Assembly (NCBI GenBank): GCA_003427395.1
Contig: BFEA01000232.1
Coordinates: 428,238 to 477,453 of the forward strand
From: Chara braunii
Lineage: Eukaryota; Streptophyta; Charophyceae; Charales; Characeae
Direction: 5' to 3'
DNA length: 49,216 nt
Shown: in pieces, positions 41,120-49,216 of the stretch
Position numbering within the stretch: the first letter of the stretch is position 1
Layout of the letters: the number at the start of each line of letters is the position of its first letter
The notes under the pieces: model-generated
Told to the model about the DNA's origin: nothing
The model's input: only the letters and a program-made list of their open reading frames with translations
Databases searched by the model: none
Made by a program: the position numbers and the translations under genes

Positions 41120-41577
41120 CAGTGAGCTTTGCAGAGACCTTAGGTACAACGCTAGTGGCGATTTGTCGCTCGTATGCTTTGACAACACGCGGTGCACTGC
41201 GTAGCAGTTCCTATTTGGAAATCCAGTACAGATCGTCTAATGGGTGATACAGGAAGTGAACTTGGTACTGTCTGTTGCATCCCTTCCCTACAAGCTGTTT
41301 GATCCTGTTTATCTCGTGCCCGACTTTGATCGCATGAGGGATCATATCTTCGCGATAATCGAATGTCTTAGCATCACGGTGGAGGTATAGTTTGAATGCG
41401 TGGAACACGGGTATGTGCGCAGACGACGTACGAAGGGCCAAAGTGATCTTCACCAATCACATCCAAAACTTCCCACGGCCCATAATAGAGAGGGAGGAGT
41501 TTGCGTGAGACTCCCTCTTCTTCTGAAAATTCAGACATCTTGACCCAGGCATAGCTTCCTACCTGAATATCCGACGG
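41120..41577 (-). pseudogene. Integrase C-terminus and chromodomain, chromovirus 2
   Basis: The minus strand from 41577 shows the GPY-type integrase end (YAWVKMSEFSEEEGVSRKLL, YYGPWEV, FGPSYVV). From 41456 comes a frame with HEINRIKQLVGKGCNRQYQV, HFLYHPLDDLYWISK, a stop, then ELLRSAPRVVKAYE. These match the chromodomain of chromovirus 1 (WFTRTELLETAPDIVRAYE). A frameshift near 41456 and a stop at about 41211 break it. Confidence 0.7.
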
Positions 41578-42069
41578 TCAGCGCTTCTTGTTCGCATGAT
41601 GGATCATGGCGTGTTGTCGCTTGGTCATAACTGCAATGGCAACTTTGAGCAAGCGATCATACTTGGCCATGAAGCCAGGTCTGTCGGGTGTGAAACCAGC
41701 TGACCGCTCAGGGAATAGGTAAGAGAGCGGATTTCGGAACTGCGAACCGTAATGCAGCCTGTTGGGTGTCATGCCGGTGGCGGAGTGGACGGAGTTGTTG
41801 TATAACCCCTTAACGGAATACAACTCTTCATCCCATGTTTCCTGATCCAGGATAATCAAAGCGCGAAGAAGTTAAAACACAGTCTGGTTCTCCTCAGCCA
41901 AACCGTTGGCTTCGGGGTGTCGGCCAGATGTCATACACAGTTTGATCCCCAATTGAGACGTGAAGTCCTTCCACTCAGTACTAATGAAGCGCGGATCCTG
42001 ATCGCTCACAAGAGTCTTCGGGGTTCCGAACTGCAGAATGTACTTCTATTGGAATTCACGAATCACTAG
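41578..42069 (-). pseudogene. Integrase catalytic core, second half, chromovirus 2
   Basis: The minus strand reads TPKTLVSDQDPRFISTEWKD (second catalytic Asp), SGRHPEANGLAEENQTVF (catalytic Glu) and, after a stop, WDEELYSVKGLYNNSVHSAT. The usual integrase text is recognisable, but stops at about 42067, 42050 and 41870 separate it from the upstream frame and interrupt it. The first catalytic Asp lies upstream in SIDLPD. Confidence 0.75.
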
Positions 42070-42807
42070 TTATGTTGGGGCATGAGGCGGCAAAGGGATC
42101 AGATTGAGGAACTTAGAGAATCGGTCAACAATCACCATGACCTGTGAGTAGCCGTTCTTACTTACCTTTCCCATGTCGGGTAAGTCGATGGAGACAGACT
42201 CCTCGAAACCATCGGGAATGGGTAGGGGTGTGAGTAGCCCCATCGACTTTTGTGTGCATGGTTTGATTCGTTGACAGACTTGACATTCAGCCACAAACTT
42301 TTCAGCAGTCCCTTTCATGCCAGGCCAATCAAACTGTCTCATCAAATTTGCGTACGTTTTTGCCATGCCGAAGTGTCTGCTCCGGCCATGAGCCACATCC
42401 AAAAAGTGCGTGCGGAGAGGCTCATGCTCGGGCACACACAAACGGTCGTGGTTCCCGTAGCGACGAAAAATCAGTCCTCCATACTCATGAAAATCAGGCT
42501 GACTACTAGGATCAACCCGCAGCCGCTCAAGGATGGAACTAAGTTCCGGATCCTTGGTTGTCTGCTCTACGAGCTCCTCCTTTAGTTTTTTCCGGAGGTC
42601 GTAGGATTTCACAAGGCAAATCATGTACTCAGGGTGGCGAGACAATATGTCAGCTACTGGATTATAACAACCCTTTTTGTGTCTTAATTCAAAATCGAAG
42701 ATGTCAATCTCATGGAACCAGCGAAGCAAGGTAGGGGACAGGGTAGTTTGTTGTTTGATCCACTTCAAGGTCTCATGATCTGAGAAGAGTTTGAAGTGGC
42801 GTCCCAA
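42070..42807 (-). pseudogene. RNase H end and integrase N-terminal half, chromovirus 2
   Basis: A 245-residue frame. Residues 1-60 finish RNase H (LFSDHETLKWI, NPVADILSRHPEY). Residues 140-178 form the HHCC zinc domain (His140, His145, Cys175, Cys178, with WPGMKGTAEKFV between). Residues 192-245 start the catalytic core (PLPIPDGFEESVSIDLPD with Asp208, then VMVIVDRFSKF). It continues the upstream Pol frame after a single TAG at about 42820 that replaces the codon before KHYLLG. It ends at a stop after PPHAPT. Confidence 0.88.
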
Positions 42808-42819
42808 AAGATAGTGTTT

Positions 42820-44796
42820 CTAGTAATCTGGCACCATACGCAAAGCATAGAGCTCGCGCATGTAGGTGGAAGTGGCTACCTTTAGGTTGGGCATGCGTTT
42901 GCTGTAGTACTCGAGTGGCCGCGAGCCATCGCTGTCATCTTGTTGCAGCACTGCACCGATTCCATACTGACTTGCATCCGTAGTAACTACGAATGTCAGG
43001 TTGGGATCTGCAATGTGCAGTACCGGGTAACTTACCAAGGCGTCCTTCAAGGCTTGAAAGACGGTCGTGCACGAGGTGTCCCAAGAGTAGGGAACATTCT
43101 TACTTGTTAGTCGAGACAATGGACACGCAACAATGGAGAAGCGGGGCACAAACTTCCGATAGTATGACGCGAGACCAAGAAAAGAACGCAGTTCGTGAAT
43201 GTTCACGGGATGAGGCCAGGTGCGTATGACCTCCACCTTGGTTGCTTCAGGCTCTAGGCCTACTGCAGACAATCGGTGCCCAAGATAGATGACACTATCC
43301 TTCCCAAACTCAGATTTCTCTAAGTTGAGATGGAGTTGCGTCTTCTGGAGGATGGTCAGTACCTCCTCAAGGTGCTTGAGGTGTTCCTCCATGGACTTGC
43401 TGAAGATTAGAATGTCATTGGGGTAGACGACCACGAACCGGCCAATCTGTTCGCGGAGGACTTTGTCCATGAGGCTTTGGAAGGTGGCCGGCGCGTTCGT
43501 GAGACCGAAGGGCATTACGGTAAACTCGTAAAGCCCATTGCGTGTTTTGAATGCAGTCTTATGCTTGTCCGCAGGATCGACTTCACTCTGGTGGTAGCCA
43601 GACTTGAGATCGATCTTGGAGAAGACCTTGCACCCACCTGCGACATCAAGCAAGTCATCTATACGAGGCAATGGATAGGCATTCTTTCTTGTGATGCGGT
43701 TTAGACCGCGATAGTCAATACACATGCGGAGTTTGCCTCCTTTCTTCGGAATAAACAACACAAGAGCACAAAATTCAGATTCGCTAGGTTTGATCCACCC
43801 CTTGTCAATCATCTCATCAAGCTGTCGTCGGAGTTCCTCCAACTCGACGGGTCCCATTCGGTACACGCAACCCTTTGGAGGAACAACACCGTCAACCAAT
43901 TCGATGGTGTGTCGGACCGATCGCGTGGGGACTCTACGTGGCTCGGCTAGGACTTCTAGAAACCGATCGAGGAGGTTTTGGATGTCTGGTGGGATCGGTG
44001 GGGGTGGGGGATCAGCAAAGGGATGGCCTAGATCCGGTCGCAGGTCGCGTATAGAAACGACCGAATCTGAAGTAGGATCATTTGGACCATTAGAGGGTGG
44101 AGAAATAGAGGTGCTAGGAGTAGAAGTACTAGAAGTAGGATCACTAATCGAAGTAGTAGTGGTAGTAGCCGCAAAAGTGGATGGCACATGGGTAGGACGA
44201 ACAAAGGCAACATACAACTGTTCTTCCTCCTTGTGCTTGCGCCATTTCTTGCAGAACTGCATTGCATTCAGAAAAGTCACTGGGGACTCGTGCTTCTCAT
44301 CCAAGAGGATAGGAAGCTCGTTCCCTCTAGCATCTTTGATCATGAAAAGTGACTCCTTCAACTTGGTCCATTCGCATTGGGACTGCAGCCAGCCCAAGCC
44401 AAGGACAACGTCGAAGGGGCACTTGTCAAGAACATAGAAGTTCGACGTGTGTGTGACAGTTTTGTCCTTGTCAATGGTAGTGCGCACACCTTTGACTACA
44501 TGCGTAGAGGAGACAACTTCTTTGTTGCCAACTTGGGTCCGACAAGTGTTCTGCAAGGCCACTTGCTTCATCCCCAAGCCCACTTTGCGTATCCCGTGGG
44601 GTGACATAAAGTTAGCCGTAGCACCACAGTCAACCAAAACACGGAGATATCGATGGTTTATGAGAAGTTTGAAGAAGATCAACTTCACCGTCCCCTGGGC
44701 ACGCTGCTGTTTCATCTCAGCCCAATGCTCCAAGTGGTAGTGAAAGTCGACCGTCTGAGACTCCTCCCAAGGCTCGACAGACAAAACATTACTCAC
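42820..44796 (-). pseudogene. Protease, reverse transcriptase and RNase H start, chromovirus 2
   Basis: An uninterrupted 658-residue frame. The protease at about 40-150 has LVDCGATANF (56-59 DCGA where DSGA/DTGA is usual) and PFDVVLGLGW (127-136). A Ser/Thr/Pro-rich linker spans 205-270. RT covers about 305-510: [37 protein letters not shown] (392-403), VMPFGLTNAPATF, and the catalytic box YPNDIL (458-463) in place of YLDDIL, so one catalytic Asp is Asn and RT is probably inactive. LGHRLS is at 505-510. RNase H begins with TTDASQYGIGAVLQQ (605-619) and ends at a stop after MVPDY. The region upstream of Met44796 continues toward the Gag zinc finger with stops. Confidence 0.92.
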
Positions 44797-44929
44797 CTCA
44801 GCCTTGTGTTCAGCAGATGATTGGGCTTCAAGGGAGGACTGCTCATCTGCCTTAGATTCAGTCTCCCCTGCTGTAAAGTTTGTTGAAGTTTACTCTACGC
44901 CTGGTTCTGGTTTCCCTGCAGCCTATAAC

Positions 44930-46406
44930 AGTCTTGTACCTTATGGTTTGGTTTTGGCAATGTAGGCATACCCCCTTCTTGAGTCTACCCTGCTAGTCAT
45001 TTTCAGTAATCCGGAGGTCAACCCAAGGTTTAGTAGTTGCATCCTCCGGTTTAGGTGGGATCTTGACTCCCTTGGGAAGTTGGACATAGTTCTTCCCTGC
45101 ACTCCGATTCGGTCCCTTTGCATTGGCAGTCTTTTTAAAGGCAGTAAATTTTTCTTCTTCTTTGTTTGCATCAGACTCATGGGCTGAAGAACAAGTTGTA
45201 TCAGAGTCATGTTCTTGGTCGTCACAAAGAGTGGGGTCATCTGCATCAGCTTCTTCTTCGGCCTCCAGCAGGACATGCGCAGCAAAACGCCCTTGCTGCA
45301 GCATGTGGATCCAAGTATTGCGATATGAGGAGTTCCTCGAGGGAGGCAACCGGGGTGGCCTTAAGCCATCTTTTTAGTTCAATTTTAGGAATGCCATCTC
45401 GTGTAGCTTGGACCTCTAAGAAGCCCCTTACGTCCGGTTCGACCTTCATTCCCATGATCACGGACTGGTTCTCAGGTTGAGTCCCCAGAATCTCGAAATA
45501 AGCCCTTATGGAGCTGATCCAGGATTCGATGTCTTCCTTGCCGTCGTACTTGGATGGTATTTGAACCGCCTTTCGATCCACATAGGGACCGACGTAGCTG
45601 GGACCAGCACCTGCTGGTTCCAATCTTGGGGCTGCAGCAGTTGCAGAATTTCCAGCCTCGTTGCTTGTCACAACAACAGCGGAATCCGCACCTGTTGCAG
45701 GTCCCGAGGGGGGTGCCAACACATTCGAGGAAGAAGATACAGTAAGAGGGGCAGAGGTAGTTTCGATTGCAGCTTCAGATCCAGGGGGTAGAGGAAGAGG
45801 GCTGGCCACTTGGGCTTGTCGCAACTCAACCACCTCCTTTGTCAATTCATGGTACTTGGGGGTCATATCAGTCAGATCATCTTGAAGTGTCTGCAATTTT
45901 GCAAAGACTTCAGCGATCTGAGTGGTATGATCCTCAAGGTTCCTAACTTGAACAAGGGCGGTGAGTATAGACTGCAACTGTTCCCCACACTGCTCTTCAG
46001 TCAGTGAGGGAACAGTCTCTACGATGACCACTTGCCTTTTCAGCAATGTCTCCTTCCTCTCCTTCTCTGCCTCCTGTTCCCTTTTGATTGCACTATCCAG
46101 GAGTGTTTGTAGATATGGCTTTTCCGCATCATTGGCTGCATCTAACAAGGCCGGCCATTGTGTTGAAGTTAGCTGAGCCAGTTTTGGACCGTTAGTATTG
46201 ACAGGTGGGTCAGAGAGTCGCCAATCAGCAAAGGAATCAATTAGACTCTCAAGAGGTTCACTCCCCCTCTCACTTGGACGAACACTCCTTTTCCCAGTCC
46301 TTGCCCACTTCAGAGGGTCACTTTCCCTCTCTCCCTTTTCTCTCTCCCTCCTCTCTCTCTCTTCGTTCTGGTTGCGAGTCTCCACGAGCATCGAAAATGA
46401 ACTCAA
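44930..46406 (-). pseudogene. Gag, chromovirus 2
   Basis: The main frame (46406-45246, 386 residues) has a charged N-terminus (RNQNEERERREREKGERE), a helical region at about 90-200 with coiled-coil character, a Ser/Ala/Pro linker at 200-275, and the capsid core from 284: PSKYDGKEDIESWISSIRAY, FEILGTQPENQSV and VEPDVRGFLEVQA. A frameshift near 45300 moves the reading to the frame 45349-44993 (EEEADADDPTLCDDQEHDSD, then PWVDLRITEND). After a stop, a relic of a cysteine motif (GVCLHCQNQ) is seen near 44960. A full CCHC knuckle is not present. Met46406 is chosen as the first Met upstream of the conserved region. Confidence 0.85.
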
Positions 46407-47709
46407 AGAAACAAACTTAAAAGCTCAGAGAAGAGAAGGTACAACTCCTAGCCGGAGCGGCATTTCATTTGGAAGTAGAGAGCAACAAACTAAAGAAAAA
46501 CAAACAAATTCAAACGAGAGGTCTGATTCAGCGACCCAGTCTGATCAAACTGCATACGAGGTCCTCTCGAGTCCAGTCTGACCAGCTCCGTGACCGTACA
46601 ACAAACCAGACAACGAGTGACTAAATGCAACAATTGAGAATTGAGTGGTGTACAGGGTGCGAGTCAAGCCACAGACAGTGCAATCCAAAAGACATGCGAA
46701 ACGTCTCAGCCAAGATCCCCTCGGCAGTGGGTGTCCTCATCCAAGAAGAATGAACTCGTATCCCAACCAAGAAGACAAGAGGTCAATGCCTAACCGGTTT
46801 GGGTCCATAGGCTCTTCTTGTTTGGGCCCGGTCCCGCTGGGTCCCAGGGGTCCCACGTGGGTCTCAACCAGGTCCCAACCAAGAGGAGTTCCACATGAAC
46901 TTAGTCTAGTCTCTATTGTACCGAAAAACGAAATTTCAACTTCTGGCAGAACCTGCAGACTACAACCGTTCAGAGATGAAAAGACACAGCACTATAGAAA
47001 GACTCGGCATGTTGGTCAAGATACTTCATTTTCCATCCATCAGGTGAGTCGGTAGATCACATGCATTCAGTCACACAATCAAGACCACAAAGGAGTAGGA
47101 AAAGAAACCCAGAGTACCCCAACAGGACAATCAATACCATACACACATACATGGGCATCCCGTAGGTGCACGACACTTACCCGAGTGGCCTTGAGCTTCG
47201 AGATGAATAGAACTCACCCACCCTCTCATGTGGTCCTCCTGACCCCTCTAACGCTACCCCTACACTAGTGTCCTATCTCCTAGGAGGGTCTGACTCCAAC
47301 ACCAAAGTGCAACGCCGGATCCCCCGTCGATGCTGAAGAACAAAGTAGCAACTTGCATTCCGTAGATGTTGAGTGGTCGCTGACCCTCAAGCTCGCGTAC
47401 TTGAGGGTAGCCCTAAAGTTGCCAAATGTCTCCCTTGAATCAGATTCCAGGTGCGAGTGCCTCTCACTGTCGCCTCTCTCAAATCGCCGCATGAAGTCTC
47501 CTCGAAATGTCTCGCCACCATGATCTCACTCTCAAGCAACCTGGTTAGGTTCTATGTCGACCCCACATGACCTAACCAGGTGGGGACAGCTTCCCTTAGC
47601 CACGCTGCCCCACTTCCCTCAACCAACCAACCCTAACCCTAAGTGTTGCCCTCAACCACTTAGGTTAGGGTTAGGGCAGCAAAGTCAACTCTCACCAGCA
47701 AGTAGAATC
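46407..47709 (-). other. 5' leader of chromovirus 2
   Basis: 1.3 kb between primer binding site and Gag, non-coding. Near its 5' end it holds a perfect hairpin CCTGGTTAGGT/ACCTAACCAGG (47540-47550, 47570-47580) and a second, nearly perfect one built from CCCTAACCCTAAGTG and CACTTAGGTTAGGG (about 47631-47674), enclosed by CTGCCC/GGGCAG. Such structures in a retroelement leader suggest dimerisation or packaging signals, by analogy only. Confidence 0.6.
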
Positions 47710-47723
47710 CGGTCTGATACCAA
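47710..47723 (-). promoter_or_regulatory. Primer binding site (initiator Met tRNA type)
   Basis: The minus strand reads TGGTATCAGACCGG one base after the 5' LTR end (..CATAACA). The first ten bases match the plant initiator Met-tRNA 3' end complement TGGTATCAGA; the usual GC that follows is CC here. Confidence 0.9.
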
Positions 47724-47724
47724 T

Positions 47725-48984
47725 GTTATGACCCTGGCCAATTTCGAGATATACATCCACCGGAAAGTACAATGCCATCCAATTGTAGAAAGAAATGAAT
47801 GAACTTGAGAGGAGAGAGAGAGGATTACAAGAAGAAGAAGAAGTAAGAAAGAAGAAGAAGAAGATGTACACCAGCAAAGACAATGACAAGGCTCTCCTTC
47901 TTCGCCCAACAATCTCCTCCTCCTTGTCTCCCCCTACAATGTTGAATGACTGATCCAAAATCAATGTCCGAGTCCCTCTTCTACTGCAGGTATCACTTAA
48001 GGTCAACCATAGCCATGGCCGCCTCTCCCACTCTTCCCTCTCATAGGCCGAGGCTATGGCGGAGTACTGGGCTCTGCTCAAATGCCCAAAGGACAACCCA
48101 AAGCAGCTATGGATGCTCTAGCTCAGGCCGCCATGCCTGACCCTGCCCCGAAGCTTCTTGGTGTAGCTCTCCCCGGCTGGGGACTCCCTGCTGCAGTGCC
48201 CACCAAGGTGATGAAGATGGCTGCCACCATAGCCAGGTAAGTACCCCTGGCGCTCCTTCCCCTTCCTTCCTTCTTCCTCCTCCTTCCTCCCCCGTGTTCT
48301 TCTCCTTCCTCCCCAGCAGCGCTGCTCCAACCAGCGCTCCACCAGTGTGTCGCCAAACTTGCACACCGAAAAAGAGGTCGGACTCTCCGCCCGACCAGAA
48401 GATATAGCGGCCTGCTTTGCCTCTTGGGCGGTGACTTCCAGGCCGCTCGGCCTCCCAAGCAACCAGTACCTCCTCCCTTCGGAGGGAAACATCATTGCAG
48501 ACTCTGATATGGCCCGTTACAGGCCCTAGACCTTGACTGGTTGGACTGATATCTGCCTAGACCTACCTACAACTACTGGGCCTCTAAAAATGCCACTTTT
48601 GTCTTCTTCTGCTCGGCCTCCCGTACCTACACATCTACCCTTTCCAGGTGCGGTATCGGCCTACCCGCTACTTGAGTGTTTTTCCCCGCTGCAACCCCTC
48701 AATGTCACGGCCACAGGTAAGTACCGGCCCTGAGGGCCCAACAAACAAGCAAGTGCCCTGACGGGCCACCCACATACTCATGCCAACCAGCACTCAGATA
48801 AGCATGGTCACGCATACACCCAGGCCAACCAACAGTCAGACAGGCATGGTCACATACACACTCAAGCCATCCAAGCGTCTACACACAGACTTAGTAGCAA
48901 GCGGGAAACTCAACAGGGCATTCAGTCTATGGGCAAAACTCAAAAATCAGCTGTGTTTCAGTCCATGTATGGACGGGTCTCACA
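47725..48984 (-). repeat. 5' LTR of chromovirus 2
   Basis: It is 1260 bp. Plus-strand ends are TGTTATGACCC and GGGTCTCACA. It matches 39785-41010 throughout, with extra segments near 48645-48705 and 48928-48960 that the 3' LTR has lost. As the upstream LTR it would drive transcription leftward; I could not place a convincing TATA box. Confidence 0.93.
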
Positions 48985-49216
48985 TCCTAACTATAATAGC
49001 TATTTGATAGTAGTATAGTACTAACTAGCAGTAGTAGGAATAATAGTTGTAAGGGGCGGGGGAGGGTGTATTGGTTGGTCGTGGCGGAGGGGTGCGCGCA
49101 GGGGGGGAAGAAGAAGAGCACGCAGAGGGTGTATTGGTTCGATTTCGAATTGAAATTGGTTCGATTCGATTTCGAGATCGAAATCGGATTGATTTCGATT
49201 TTGAGAATTCCAATCT
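48985..49216. other. Flank beyond chromovirus 2, no gene
   Basis: Starts with the TCCT duplication. The last 80 bp are repeats of TCGATTTCGA-like words (GGTTCGATTTCGAATTGAAA). No feature recognised. Confidence 0.6.

Larger units (their letters stand above)
39785..48984 (-). mobile_element. Complete 9.2-kb Ty3/gypsy chromovirus 2
   Basis: Two 1.2-kb LTRs in direct orientation flank a 6.7-kb interior with primer binding site, Gag, PR-RT-RNase H, integrase, chromodomain and polypurine tract in the expected order for a minus-strand element. TCCT duplications flank it (39781-39784, 48985-48988). LTR ends are TG..CA. Over the first 200 bp the LTRs differ at about seven positions by eye, plus larger indels elsewhere, so insertion is old but younger than chromovirus 1. 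Gag and Pol are interrupted by a handful of stops and frameshifts, and the RT active site is altered. Confidence 0.93.

Noticed and set aside
47625-47680. Telomere-like TTAGGG/CCCTAA words
   Set aside because: Only two to three words per side and arranged as inverted arms of a hairpin inside a retroelement leader, so not a telomeric or interstitial telomere array.

Overview
This window is eukaryotic, transposon-dominated nuclear DNA with no recognisable intact host gene. Evidence for the green-plant lineage: two Ty3/gypsy chromoviruses with chromodomains, an initiator-Met-tRNA primer binding site of the plant type, a hAT transposase with a BED finger, and long microsatellites. A Penelope-like element (PLE) lying among them makes a charophyte green alga (Chara-like) my best guess, at low to moderate confidence. 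Almost every reading frame is broken by stops or frameshifts, so this is a graveyard of nested elements of different ages.

Layout: (a) 1-5.7 kb: two converging LTR-like tails, then a decayed minus-strand chromovirus (Gag-PR-RT-RNase H-IN-chromodomain). (b) 5.7-14.5 kb: mostly non-coding repeats, a solo-LTR-like block with a TATA box at 10.2 kb, and CT/AG microsatellites. (c) 14.5-24.5 kb: a minus-strand hAT transposase pseudogene split by a 5.39-kb non-coding insertion (17430-22820) with TG..CA ends and ACGT target duplications; removing it restores the hAT reading frame. The insertion is packed with short hairpins, a tRNA-like pol III head and a TATA box sitting in a hairpin loop. (d) 24.6-27.7 kb: tandem and direct repeats with structured heads. 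(e) 28.1-32.3 kb: a Gag relic, a 952-bp hAT-type non-autonomous element with a perfect 8-bp duplication, and two abutting TTA-flanked inverted-repeat elements. (f) 32.3-38.0 kb: a PLE in the typical partial tandem arrangement. It has terminal pseudo-LTRs, a near-canonical type I hammerhead ribozyme, a glycine-rich zinc-knuckle/coiled-coil ORF1 and an RT ORF2 without a visible GIY-YIG endonuclease. A 12-bp target duplication flanks it, and an unoccupied paralogous target lies nearby. (g) 38-39.7 kb: CA/GA microsatellite, second copy of the PLE target repeat, and a 280-bp hAT MITE. (h) 39.8-49.0 kb: a structurally complete 9.2-kb minus-strand chromovirus with two 1.2-kb LTRs, PBS, polypurine tract and a 4-bp duplication, but with broken ORFs and altered RT catalytic residues.

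The strongest leads are the hammerhead-bearing PLE with its gag-like ORF1, and a recurrent pattern in which related repeats keep hairpins at the same place while the stem sequences differ but stay self-complementary. All coordinates and comparisons were read by eye; no alignment, folding or database search was run.
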